NCBI GenBank assembly: GCA_026990725.1
Contig: JALXCX010000326.1
Span: 1 to 15,431 of the forward strand
DNA: 15,431 nucleotides
Origin: Desulfobulbaceae bacterium
GTDB lineage: Bacteria > Desulfobacterota > Desulfobulbia > Desulfobulbales > Desulfobulbaceae
Direction: 5' to 3'
Within the stretch, counting starts at the first letter, position 1. Every line of letters starts with the position of its first letter. Positions 1 through 7,717 of this stretch are shown here, piece after piece. The translations under genes were made by a program, and so were the position numbers. The notes beneath the pieces are model-generated. The model was not told the origin of the DNA and did not search any database. It saw only the letters and a list, made by a program, of their open reading frames with translations.

Positions 1-74
1 CGGGAATAATATTTGTTCCCGGTCATGAACCCGTTGGCAAAAATCGGGGCATCGGCTACATTACTCATGTATAA
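1..74 (+). CDS. C-terminal tail of an unidentified upstream gene (partial)
   Basis: Reading from base 3, an open frame runs into the window and ends with TAA at 72-74, giving a 23-residue tail that ends GIGYITHV. The other two plus frames stop within the first 36 bases. The tail is glycine-rich and has no motif I recognise, so no function is assigned. It lies in the same direction as the biosynthetic cluster, 147 bases before the first cluster gene, so it could be an earlier member of it. With so few codons this could also be a chance open frame. Confidence 0.35.
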   Translation, partial: GIIFVPGHEPVGKNRGIGYITHV

Positions 75-125
75 AATTCAGCGTTTACAGTAGACGGGTT
101 GTTTTTTTACTTTTTTGTTGATATT

Positions 126-190
126 GGGCCCCATACCCCGTCCTTTGGGGCGTAAAATACATATGAGCCCCGTTTCGCTTACTGCGGGGC
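126..190 (+). promoter_or_regulatory. Leader with four alternating complementary GC blocks
   Basis: Four short blocks alternate in sense: GCCCC at 128-132, GGGGC at 147-151, GCCCC at 167-171 and GGGGC at 186-190. They start 19, 20 and 19 bases apart. Neighbouring blocks can pair 1:2, 2:3 or 3:4, which are partly exclusive choices; the 3:4 pair extends to six base pairs (GCCCCG/CGGGGC) with a 12-base loop. The array sits just upstream of the radical SAM gene at 222. This geometry is typical of an attenuator or switching leader, but the stems are short and no U-tract follows block 4, so a protein-binding site or chance is also possible. Confidence 0.3.
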
Positions 191-221
191 AGGTTATTAT
201 CATTATCCTCTTTCTTATCGC

Positions 222-1484
222 ATGAAATTTAAACTTATATATCCCAAATGGCATAAGCTGAGCCGGCAGACCGAGTTTCATTTACCACCCCATGGGCCTG
301 TGGTCTTTGCGGCAGCTCTGCCTGATTATGTTGATGTTGATTTTGTTGATGAAAACCTCCAGGAGATTGATTTTGACGAAGATGTCGATTTTGTAGGTAT
401 TTCCATGATGCTGACCGTGCAGGTTAAGCGGGGGTGGGAGATTGCAGATAGATACCGGGCCAGAGGAGTCAAAGTCATATTTGGCGGTATTTCCACCATG
501 CTGCATGCCGAAGAGACCATGCTCCATGCCGATTCTGTCTTTCTTGGCGAGGCTGAAACCCGGATGGAACAGGTGTTGGAGGATTTTCGCAACAATGCGC
601 TTGAGCCTGTGTATAATTTCATGAATGACCGGCCTGATATCAAGCTGGTTGGTCCGGCTCGACGTGATATTCTAGACCGCAGGCTCTATAATTATAAAGG
701 GGTACAAATGGTTGACCTGATGCATGCCTCCCGGGGCTGCAAGTTCAACTGTTATCCGTGTGCTGTGGCGTATCTGGGCGGGCGTTCTTTCCGGCCGCGA
801 CCCATTGATGTGGCTGTGGAGGAAATGGCCGGTATTGAGAACAATCGTCTTTTTATTGTGGACAACTCTCTTGCCCAGGACACCCAGTGGGAAAAAGATC
901 TGTTTACGGAGATGATTCCTTTAAAGAAAAAATGGTGCTCCCACCCGATAGAGGACAAACCTGAAGTTCTTGATCTGGCAGCCCGGGCCGGTGCCTGGTA
1001 TGTGTATCAGGCCGTATTTGACACCTCGGATTATATAAAAGAGCGCATCAAACGTTATCATGACCACGGCATAGGCGTGGAAGGGACAATTCTGCTTGGT
1101 CTTGACAGTCATAGCGAAGATTTTATTAAGGAACTTGTTGATTTCTTACTGGAAATCGAGCTGGATCTGGCAGAATTTACGGTGTTGACACCTTTCCCGC
1201 ATACCAAGGCTTTTAAGGAACTGGACGAGCAAAAACGCATTCTTACCTATGACTGGAATGAATATTCAGCCGATCAGGTGGTGTTTCAGCCCAAGCAGAT
1301 GAGCCCGGAACGGTTGCAGGAGCTGCTTGATTATGCCTGGAACAGTTTTTATCATGATGAACCGCAGGAAGTAAAAATGTTTAAGCTTTTTCAGCAGGTT
1401 GTGCAAAAAGAGATGGCAGACAGTACCTTTGTCCCCAGGGATAGAAGTCTTGCTGGCCAGGCGTTTGGGAAAAATGCCAGGTAA
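222..1484 (+). CDS. B12-binding-domain radical SAM protein (first of two)
   Basis: 420 residues. The first ~140 residues resemble a cobalamin-binding Rossmann domain (alternating strands such as VDFVGISMM and VKVIFGG, then GISTMLHAEE where relatives have a GGxHxT-like turn). The usual DxHxxG base-off B12 ligand motif is not seen, as in many class B enzymes. The radical SAM barrel follows, with the CxxxCxxC cluster motif at Cys173, Cys177 and Cys180 (SRGCKFNCYPC). Such enzymes cleave S-adenosylmethionine to a 5'-deoxyadenosyl radical and catalyse methylation, cyclisation or C-C bond changes on unactivated carbon. The ATG at 222 is the only good start: the frame is closed upstream at 153 with no ATG, GTG or TTG between. 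No clear Shine-Dalgarno precedes it. The end abuts the ligase gene. Substrate unknown; probably the lipid made by this cluster. Confidence 0.88.
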   Translation: MKFKLIYPKWHKLSRQTEFHLPPHGPVVFAAALPDYVDVDFVDENLQEIDFDEDVDFVGISMMLTVQVKRGWEIADRYRARGVKVIFGGISTMLHAEETMLHADSVFLGEAETRMEQVLEDFRNNALEPVYNFMNDRPDIKLVGPARRDILDRRLYNYKGVQMVDLMHASRGCKFNCYPCAVAYLGGRSFRPRPIDVAVEEMAGIENNRLFIVDNSLAQDTQWEKDLFTEMIPLKKKWCSHPIEDKPEVLDLAARAGAWYVYQAVFDTSDYIKERIKRYHDHGIGVEGTILLGLDSHSEDFIKELVDFLLEIELDLAEFTVLTPFPHTKAFKELDEQKRILTYDWNEYSADQVVFQPKQMSPERLQELLDYAWNSFYHDEPQEVKMFKLFQQVVQKEMADSTFVPRDRSLAGQAFGKNAR

Positions 1485-1485
1485 G

Positions 1486-2847
1486 ATGAAGGAAAAACGG
1501 ACCAGGGCCGACTGCACAGGCTGGCTGCCGTCAGCTCCCCTGCATCCGCGCCAGGACTTTGTCTGCGGCGGTAGAAGTTATGCAGATGTCTACGCAATGG
1601 CGGCTCATTTGCAAAATCTCTTTACTGAGCATCATCTGGGAAATGTCTGCCTTGCAACAGAAGATAAGGCTGTTGTCGCGGCGGCTCTACTGGCCGCTCT
1701 TGCCGGAGGCACAACGCTGCTGCTGCCAAATGCCCTTTCAAAACGTGCTCTTGTCCGGCTGCAGAATGCGGCAGGTTTTACCGCTGTTATTGCAGAGCGG
1801 GCCGAACAGGCGGATATTCTTCCTGAGGGCGCAGTTGTTCTCTGGCCGGAAATAACAACTGAAAAACAGTTTACAGCCGATTTTGATTATAAGGCAGATC
1901 TGGTGCGCCTTTTTACCGGAGGGACCACCGGCGCACCTGCCATCTGGTCAAAAAGTGGTGAAAATCTTGTTGCTGAGGCTGTTTTTCTTGCTGATTTTTT
2001 TCATCTTACTGCAGGAGATACTATTGTTGCCACGGTGTCCCCCTGCCATATTTACGGGTTGCTTTTCGCTGTACTGCTGCCACTGGTGAGCAGTGCTTCC
2101 GTGGCTGGAGATATTCCTTCTTTTCCTGCTGAAATAAGCGAGGTTGTAGAGAATATTCAGGCAACCATCCTGGCCGCGGTCCCGGCCCATTACCGCGCCC
2201 TCAGAAATCAGGCGCTCAATTCCGGGACGCTTCGGTGTGCTGTTTCTTCTGCCGGAATGCTTGATCCTCTTGATAATGCACAGTTTTGTGAGCTCAATAA
2301 GGTGCCGGTCATTGAGGTGTATGGATCAACGGAGACTGGAGGTATTGCCACTCGAAGCAGGTTTGCCGGAGAAACCCTGTTTTCTCCCTTTTCGACAGTT
2401 GACTGGAAGATCACCGATGATTCGCGTCTGGCTGTGCGTTCGGCTTATGTCTCTTCGCAAACCCTTCGTGATGGAGATGGTTTTTTTGTCACCAATGACC
2501 GGGTTGAGGCCGAAGGAGAAAGCAGATTTCTCTTGAAAGGGCGGGTTGATACAGTTATTAAAGTCGGCGGCAAGCGGGTGGATCTTGATGAGATCTGTGA
2601 GGCAATTAAACAGCAGCCGGGCGTGGAGGATTGTGTTGTTGAAACATTGACGGACTCCGGAGGCCGGGAAAACAGGATATGCGCCCTTATTCAGACAGCA
2701 TCACTTGAAATACCTGCTGTACGAAGTGGTTTGCAGGATATGCTCGAGCCGTACGCAGTTCCCCGTGTTATCAGGATTATTGAGAAAATTCCCATGACCG
2801 CTGCCGGTAAATACGATCATGGGGCAATTCGTCAATTATTGAGCTGA
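1486..2847 (+). CDS. AMP-dependent acyl/aryl ligase (adenylate-forming)
   Basis: About 453 residues, an ANL-superfamily adenylating enzyme. Numbering from ATG 1486, the ATP-binding loop is TGGTTGAP (144-151), the A5 motif YGSTETGG (279-286), the hinge region KGRVD (351-355), and the C-terminal catalytic lysine is Lys442 in MTAAGKYD. It should activate a carboxylic acid as acyl-AMP and load it on CoA or on the nearby carrier protein. It is shorter than FadD-type ligases (~560) and resembles the stand-alone ligases of aryl polyene-type clusters. Three starts are possible: 1399, 1474 and 1486. I prefer 1486 because it falls one base after the upstream stop and has AGG about 5 bases before it; 1474 would overlap by 11 bases. 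The stop overlaps the next start (TGATG). Substrate (fatty or aromatic acid) cannot be told. Confidence 0.85.
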   Translation: MKEKRTRADCTGWLPSAPLHPRQDFVCGGRSYADVYAMAAHLQNLFTEHHLGNVCLATEDKAVVAAALLAALAGGTTLLLPNALSKRALVRLQNAAGFTAVIAERAEQADILPEGAVVLWPEITTEKQFTADFDYKADLVRLFTGGTTGAPAIWSKSGENLVAEAVFLADFFHLTAGDTIVATVSPCHIYGLLFAVLLPLVSSASVAGDIPSFPAEISEVVENIQATILAAVPAHYRALRNQALNSGTLRCAVSSAGMLDPLDNAQFCELNKVPVIEVYGSTETGGIATRSRFAGETLFSPFSTVDWKITDDSRLAVRSAYVSSQTLRDGDGFFVTNDRVEAEGESRFLLKGRVDTVIKVGGKRVDLDEICEAIKQQPGVEDCVVETLTDSGGRENRICALIQTASLEIPAVRSGLQDMLEPYAVPRVIRIIEKIPMTAAGKYDHGAIRQLLS

Positions 2848-4553
2848 TGAGCCGTATTCTTGCCTCTGCTGCAAAAGGGTACAGCTGTCTTGCTTCCTGG
2901 TCTGATCTGATTGATACGATCAATGTTTTTCCTGTGGCTGATGGGGATACCGGGGCCAATCTTCGTATCAGTCTAGCGCCATTACAGAAGAAAAATCTCA
3001 GCCATGCGGAACTGCCCGAGCTGCTTGGACGGGCGGCTGTGGGAAATTCCGGTAATATCGCAGTCGCTTTTTTCAGGAAATTTTTACGGGCAAGCAATCC
3101 GCGCCACCTGGCCGCCATGACCAGGGAAGGCCTTGCCAGTGCCCGTCAGTCTGTTCTTGCCCCCCGCAGCGGCACCATGCTGGATGTGTTTGAGAGCCTG
3201 TCCGCTCTATTACCAGATGATCTGCAACCAGTTACGCAAGTGGAGTTTCTTCCCTTATGCGGTCAGCTGCAGAATGCAGTTCTTGGAACCTGCGACCTGT
3301 TACCTGAATTGCGGGAAGCAGGCGTGGTTGATGCCGGGGCACTGGCCATGTTTGTTTTTTTCGAGGGATTTTTTAAAGCCCTGACCAATTTTCCCGGCCC
3401 AACCTCTTCTCTTTCCCGGCTCTTTGGTGAAAAACTTGCTCCAAACGCAGGCTGGCAGCCAGAGGCCGTTACAGGGCACTGTATTGATGTGGTTTTTAAA
3501 CCAGGTAATCAGGAAGGTCCTGGTCAAAAAGAACTTGTCTCCCTTGGTGATTCCATTGTGGTCAGCAGGCAGGAGCAGGGCCTGAAAATCCATCTGCATT
3601 CAAACCAGCCTGAGCAGGTGCGTGAAAAACTCCAGGCCATGGGCGTGGTGTTGAGCTGGAAGGAAGAAAACATGGCCGGACAGGCTTTACAGTCCTGTGA
3701 TCCTGCGGGACCTGTACATATTCTCACAGATGCTGCCGGCTCCCTTGACCGGAAGACTGCTCAGGCGCTGGGTATTACCCTGCTGGACAGCTATATTGTT
3801 GCAGAGGATGGCTCCTGGCCGGAAAGTCTTTGTCCTCCGGAAAAAATTTATCGCAGACAACGGGCCGGGCAACGGGTGACCACTGCTCAGGCCTCAAATT
3901 ATGAGCGTCATCAACAATATGCAACTGCTTTGCAGCAGTATGAACGGGTTTTGTATATCTGTACCGGATCGGTTTATACAGGAAATTACGCAGCAGCTGC
4001 AGCCTGGCAGGCAAAACATGATGGAGAGGGTCGTTTTACAATTATAGACAGTGGCGCTGCCTCAGGAAGACTTGCACTCATTGGTCTGACAACGGCCGGA
4101 TTTGCCAGAGAAGCCCGGGGTTATCGTGACGTGGAACGGTTTGCTCGAAAGCAGTGCACCGTATGCAGGGAATACGTTTTTATTGACAGCCTGAGCTATC
4201 TGGCAGCGGGCGGGCGGATTTCAAGAACAAAGAGTTTTTTGGGTGACCTGCTGCATATGAAACCGGTGATCAGCCCCATGGCTGAAGGGGTAGTGAAAAA
4301 GGGCGTTGTCCGTAATCGCGATGAGCAACTGGCCTTTGCCCGAAGGCGGCTTGCCAGTGAGACTGAGCACAATATTCTGATTCTTCTTCAGTATTCAGAT
4401 AACAGAAAATGGCTTGAACAGATTGCAGCGCCAACACTTCAGCATGAAAAGCCCCGGGCAGAAATAATTATTTGCCCTCTTTCACTGACTTCGGGGGTAC
4501 ATATGGGGCCGGGAACATGGGCAATGGCCTTTGTGCCCAGGGAAGAGAAGTGA
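2847..4553 (+). CDS. Fused DhaL/FakA-DegV protein, candidate fatty-acid kinase
   Basis: 568 residues in three parts. Residues 1-~185 are a DhaL/DAK2 ATP-binding domain with the Mg-binding motif NVFPVADGDTGANL (Asp32, Asp34), then VGNSGN (65-70) and AGVVDAGAL (158-166). Residues ~205-280 match the FakA middle domain (LGDSIVVS, KIHLHSNQP, KEENM). Residues ~288-568 are a DegV/FakB fatty-acid-binding domain with LTDAAGSL, TTAQAS (345-350), TGSVYTGN, YLAAGGRIS (451-459), MKPVI and VHMGPG (551-556). In Firmicutes, FakA phosphorylates a fatty acid held by a separate FakB, giving acyl phosphate for PlsX/PlsY. Here both halves are in one chain, and the C-terminal part keeps FakB-type lipid-binding motifs rather than the divergent C-terminus of YloV/FakA. 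It is translationally coupled to the ligase (1-base overlap) and overlaps the glycosyltransferase by 4. Predicted cytoplasmic; kinase activity is an inference. Confidence 0.85.
   Translation: MSRILASAAKGYSCLASWSDLIDTINVFPVADGDTGANLRISLAPLQKKNLSHAELPELLGRAAVGNSGNIAVAFFRKFLRASNPRHLAAMTREGLASARQSVLAPRSGTMLDVFESLSALLPDDLQPVTQVEFLPLCGQLQNAVLGTCDLLPELREAGVVDAGALAMFVFFEGFFKALTNFPGPTSSLSRLFGEKLAPNAGWQPEAVTGHCIDVVFKPGNQEGPGQKELVSLGDSIVVSRQEQGLKIHLHSNQPEQVREKLQAMGVVLSWKEENMAGQALQSCDPAGPVHILTDAAGSLDRKTAQALGITLLDSYIVAEDGSWPESLCPPEKIYRRQRAGQRVTTAQASNYERHQQYATALQQYERVLYICTGSVYTGNYAAAAAWQAKHDGEGRFTIIDSGAASGRLALIGLTTAGFAREARGYRDVERFARKQCTVCREYVFIDSLSYLAAGGRISRTKSFLGDLLHMKPVISPMAEGVVKKGVVRNRDEQLAFARRRLASETEHNILILLQYSDNRKWLEQIAAPTLQHEKPRAEIIICPLSLTSGVHMGPGTWAMAFVPREEK
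4539..4542 (+). promoter_or_regulatory. Ribosome binding site deciding the GTG start at 4550
   Basis: AGGG lies 7 bases before GTG at 4550, inside the end of the kinase gene. An ATG at 4472 is in frame but would add 26 residues with no glycosyltransferase similarity before the first beta strand, so this site supports the shorter protein. Confidence 0.55.
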
Positions 4554-5242
4554 AGACCGTAATTATTATCCCCGCGTATAATCATAGCCAGCGTCTGGCA
4601 GAGGTGATAGCTGCCTGTCTGCCCCTGAAAATACCGGTTCTTGTTGTTGATGACGGCTCAACGGATACGACCTGGGATCTGCTTGCTGGAACAGAGCGGA
4701 TTACCGTCTTGCGTCACAGAGATAACCTTGGCAAGGGTGCGGCTTTGCTCACTGGCTTTGCCCATGCCGCAAAACAATACGACTGGGCCATTACTCTTGA
4801 TGCCGATGGACAGCATCATCCGGAAGATTGCAAACAGTTACTGGCAGCGGTTCCTCAGGGACAACGACCCCTGGTGCTAGGCGTGCGACAGGGGATGCAG
4901 GATAGAAAAGTTCCCTGGACCAGCCGGTTTGGCCGTATTTTTTCCAATTTCTGGGTCTGGGCGGCAGGTGGGCCCTGGGTGGCTGATTCCCAGAGCGGGT
5001 TTCGGCTGTATCCTCTACCGGAGGTGCTTGATTTGCCGGTTAAGGCAAGACGGTTTCAGTTTGAAGTAGAGGTGCTGGTTCGGGCAAAGCAAAATAATAT
5101 TTCTGTACTTGAGGCCCCGGTGCGGGTGATTTATCAGGGGCATGAACGAATTTCCCATTTTCGCCCCTTTGTTGATTTCTGGCGCAACAGCGCAACGTTT
5201 TCCCGTCTTCTCATAAGCCGTTTTTTTTCAGGGATTTTTTGA
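4550..5242 (+). CDS. Family 2 glycosyltransferase
   Basis: 230 residues from GTG 4550, a compact GT-A fold enzyme of the dolichyl-phosphate-mannose-synthase-like GT2 group. Visible motifs are the nucleotide-binding strand KTVIIIPAYN at the N-terminus, VVDDGSTD (32-39), the metal-binding DADGQHH (84-90) and the acceptor-side SQSGFRLY (147-154). There is no clear transmembrane helix, so it should act at the cytoplasmic membrane face. It would transfer a sugar from a nucleotide sugar to a lipid or polyprenyl phosphate acceptor. It overlaps the kinase stop (GTGA) and is followed after 3 bases by an LpxL-like acyltransferase. In aryl polyene and flexirubin clusters a GT2 and an acyltransferase also travel together or fused, which suggests a glycolipid-type anchor. 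Donor and acceptor are unknown. Confidence 0.87.
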   Translation: MKTVIIIPAYNHSQRLAEVIAACLPLKIPVLVVDDGSTDTTWDLLAGTERITVLRHRDNLGKGAALLTGFAHAAKQYDWAITLDADGQHHPEDCKQLLAAVPQGQRPLVLGVRQGMQDRKVPWTSRFGRIFSNFWVWAAGGPWVADSQSGFRLYPLPEVLDLPVKARRFQFEVEVLVRAKQNNISVLEAPVRVIYQGHERISHFRPFVDFWRNSATFSRLLISRFFSGIF

Positions 5243-5245
5243 GCC

Positions 5246-6118
5246 ATGGGAGGTAGATGGTATCAGCTGTTGATCAGGATCAGCCAACTGGCCGGCTCAT
5301 GGTTTTTTTCTGTTACAGCCAGGGTCATTGCCGCAGGTTTTTTTTGTTTTCCATCCCGGACCCGTGAGAGTGTTCGATTTTACAGCCTGCTGTTTCCCGC
5401 AAGAAGCCACAGCTATCATCGTTTCTGTACGTTCCGGCAGTTCCAGAATTTCACCACTATCCATTTTGATCGTTTTTTGCTCGCTATGGACCCTAAACGT
5501 ATAGAATACCGGTCAACTGGAATTGAGCATTTAAAGAATATCAAGAAAGGACAGGGCGCTGTCATCCTCCAGTCACATCTTGGGAATTGGGATATTGCCG
5601 CTCACCTCTTGCAGGAGCAGGGGCTGGATATTAGCCTGCTTCTCTATATGGGGATCAGGAAAAAAGAGCAGATTGAGCGGCAGCAGAAAGAGCATCTGCG
5701 AGATGCGGGTATCCGGATAGTCGGCGTGGGTAAAGATGGCGGTTCGCCCTTTGAGGGAGTGGAGGGAATTCATCACCTGCGGGCGGGAGGCGTTGTTTCC
5801 ATGACCGGAGATATGCTTTGGCAGCCTGAACAGAGGCATGTTGATGTTGATTTTCTACAGCATAAGGCAAGGATTCCGGCAGCGCCCTATATTCTTTCCC
5901 TGCTGACCGGCGCCCCTCTGCTGCCCTTTTTTACTTTTCGTACAGACCGCCGCCAGTATAGTTTTGTCCTCTGTGAGCCTATTGTGATCAGCCAGGCAGA
6001 ACGGAAAAACCGTGAGCTGAGTATCCAGACAGCAGCACAGCAATATGCGGATTTACTTGAGCAGACATTGCGGGAGCATCCGTTTGAGTGGTATCATTTT
6101 GAGCCTTTTATTGTCTAA
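5246..6118 (+). CDS. LpxL/HtrB-like lysophospholipid acyltransferase
   Basis: 290 residues. The catalytic HxxxxD motif is HLGNWD (His111-Asp116), preceded by GAVILQS, typical of the lipid A late-acyltransferase family (LpxL/HtrB/MsbB), whose usual length is 290-320. A hydrophobic N-terminal stretch (about residues 7-36) would anchor it to the inner membrane. Family members transfer acyl chains from acyl-ACP to a hydroxyl of a lipid acceptor. The genomic setting between a glycosyltransferase and a carrier protein argues for a specialised acceptor rather than lipid A, though lipid A acylation cannot be excluded. The ATG at 5246 is three bases after the previous stop; AGGGA lies about a dozen bases upstream, a rather long spacing. 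A 91-base gap follows. Confidence 0.85.
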   Translation: MGGRWYQLLIRISQLAGSWFFSVTARVIAAGFFCFPSRTRESVRFYSLLFPARSHSYHRFCTFRQFQNFTTIHFDRFLLAMDPKRIEYRSTGIEHLKNIKKGQGAVILQSHLGNWDIAAHLLQEQGLDISLLLYMGIRKKEQIERQQKEHLRDAGIRIVGVGKDGGSPFEGVEGIHHLRAGGVVSMTGDMLWQPEQRHVDVDFLQHKARIPAAPYILSLLTGAPLLPFFTFRTDRRQYSFVLCEPIVISQAERKNRELSIQTAAQQYADLLEQTLREHPFEWYHFEPFIV

Positions 6119-6135
6119 CATTTTGGCAGACTTTT

Positions 6136-6151
6136 TTTTTCCATGGAAAAA
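6136..6151. repeat. 16-base palindrome in the 91-base gap before the carrier protein gene
   Basis: A perfect dyad TTTTTCCATGGAAAAA lies in the only sizeable gap inside the cluster (6119-6209). The remainder of the gap is AT-rich. I could not place a convincing -35/-10 pair with proper spacing: TTGGCA at 6123 and TAGTAT at 6155 are 26 bases apart. It may be a protein-binding site or an internal promoter element for the carrier protein and ketosynthase genes, or just a by-product of the T run. Confidence 0.3.
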
Positions 6152-6209
6152 GAGTAGTATCTTATTTTCGTTACTTATTGATCTGTAGCTAACTCTATTT
6201 CGACCTATT

Positions 6210-6467
6210 ATGACCAGAAAAGAACTTCAGGAAGAGATCCTCTCTATTCTCACCGATGACTTTGAATTTGAAAATCCGGGGCTTGACGATAATCTGCGTG
6301 ATGACCATGGATTTGATTCCATTGATGCCATTGAACTGCTGGCCAAGATAGAAAAAATCCTGGGATTCACTCTGGACCGGAAAGAAAAGGAACAGGCCAT
6401 GTCCATTCGGACCATTAACGACATTCTTAATTATATTGAGGCGCTGGCGGACTCCCGCAAAAGCTGA
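6210..6467 (+). CDS. Acyl carrier protein
   Basis: 85 residues, acidic, with the phosphopantetheine attachment site at Ser37 in HGFDSIDAIEL; the usual DSL is DSI here. Length and the four-helix spacing fit a stand-alone type II carrier protein. After modification by a phosphopantetheinyl transferase (not in the window) it would carry the growing acyl chain for the ketosynthase eight bases downstream and hand it to the acyltransferases. A dedicated carrier next to a dedicated ketosynthase is the clearest sign that this is a specialised chain-building cluster rather than housekeeping lipid synthesis. The ATG at 6210 has no recognisable Shine-Dalgarno. Confidence 0.93.
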   Translation: MTRKELQEEILSILTDDFEFENPGLDDNLRDDHGFDSIDAIELLAKIEKILGFTLDRKEKEQAMSIRTINDILNYIEALADSRKS

Positions 6468-6475
6468 ACAGACTC

Positions 6476-7717
6476 ATGACACGTCGGGTTGTTATTACAG
6501 GGTGTTCGGCCATAACACCGATCGGCTATGGCAAGGAAGACATCGTCCGGAGCCTGCGTTCGGGTACTTCAGGGGTTAAACCGCTTCGGGATGACGGACT
6601 TCTTACCGAGTACATCCACTCCCGGGTCTTCGGCACGGTGGATTATCCGCTTGATTTTGGTTTTTCCAGGCAATACCGTAAAACCATGGGGCCTGTGGCC
6701 TATTATGCCTGTAAGGTGGCAGAAGATGTGCTCAAAGGTTCTGGCCTTGCCCCTGATTTTATCAGCTCCGGGCGGCTTGGCGTGTCGTTTAGCTCCACCC
6801 ATGGCAGCCCGACTGTGCAGCGTGATATTTACAAAACTTTTTTCAGCAAATCAAAATCAGAGTTTTCTTCTATTGGTGCTGTGGATTATCTCAAATCCAT
6901 GGTCCACACCACTGCAGTCAATATTACCCGGATGTTTGGTATTACCGGCAGGGTGATTGCCTCCTCTACGGCCTGTACGACTTCGAGCCAGTCCATCGGT
7001 CTTGGCTATGAAATGGTCAAATACGGCATGCAGGATGCCATGCTGTGCGGAGGCGCAGACGAATACGATACAACCACTGTGGCTGTTTTTGACAATCTTC
7101 TTGCCTGTTCAGTCGATTATAACGAGACGCCCCAGGCAACACCACGTCCCTTTGATAAAGATCGGGACGGTCTGGTGGTTGGTGAAGGCGCAGGTATTCT
7201 TCTGCTGGAGGAGCTGGAGTCGGCAAGGGCAAGGGGGGCTGACATAATAGGGGAAATTATCGGTTTTTCTTCCAACAATAATGGCGGGGATCTTATCCTG
7301 CCAAATTTAGAAGGCATTACAGCAACGTTGCATCTGGCTCTTAATGATGCGGGTATCCCGGCAGATGAAGTGGATTTTATTAGTGCCCATGCCACAGCAA
7401 CTAAAATGGGTGACGTGATAGAATCCCAGGCCATGTATGATGTGTATGGAGACGGGCCTCTGGTAACAGGCCTGAAGAGTTACATGGGCCATACCATGGG
7501 GGCCTGCGGGGCCATCGAGATGATTATGACCCTGTATATGATGGAGCAGGGTTTTATTGCTCCGACGCTTAATCTTGAGCATGTCGACGAGCGTTGCAGT
7601 ATGCTCCGGCATACCCAGGGGGTGAGCGGGATCACAGCTAATATCTCGGCTGTGCAGAATTTTGCTTTTGGCGGGGTGAATACCTGCCTGGTTATCAGCA
7701 ATGGCCTGCATGAATGA
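6476..7717 (+). CDS. Beta-ketoacyl-ACP synthase (FabF-like ketosynthase)
   Basis: 413 residues, the normal length of a KAS II-type enzyme. The catalytic triad is complete: Cys167 (SSTACTTSSQ), His305 (SAHATATKMGD) and His339 with Lys334 (GLKSYMGHTMGACG). The C-terminal FGGVNTCL is also typical. The residues around the nucleophile differ from the common ACATG of housekeeping FabF, and AHATAT replaces AHGTST, which suggests a specialised clade. It should condense an acyl starter with malonyl-ACP. No partner chain-length factor, ketoreductase or dehydratase is present in the window. It lies eight bases after the carrier protein gene and overlaps the PlsC-like gene, so all three are likely co-expressed. 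Confidence 0.93.
   Translation: MTRRVVITGCSAITPIGYGKEDIVRSLRSGTSGVKPLRDDGLLTEYIHSRVFGTVDYPLDFGFSRQYRKTMGPVAYYACKVAEDVLKGSGLAPDFISSGRLGVSFSSTHGSPTVQRDIYKTFFSKSKSEFSSIGAVDYLKSMVHTTAVNITRMFGITGRVIASSTACTTSSQSIGLGYEMVKYGMQDAMLCGGADEYDTTTVAVFDNLLACSVDYNETPQATPRPFDKDRDGLVVGEGAGILLLEELESARARGADIIGEIIGFSSNNNGGDLILPNLEGITATLHLALNDAGIPADEVDFISAHATATKMGDVIESQAMYDVYGDGPLVTGLKSYMGHTMGACGAIEMIMTLYMMEQGFIAPTLNLEHVDERCSMLRHTQGVSGITANISAVQNFAFGGVNTCLVISNGLHE

Noticed and set aside
75..119. T-rich stretch after the upstream gene tail as an intrinsic terminator
   Set aside because: The preceding GTTTAC/GTAGAC cannot form a stem with a workable loop.
1399..1485. Longer N-terminus for the ligase starting at 1399
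   Set aside because: It would overlap the radical SAM gene by 86 bases, and the added residues show no ligase similarity; 1486 or 1474 fits the compact layout better.
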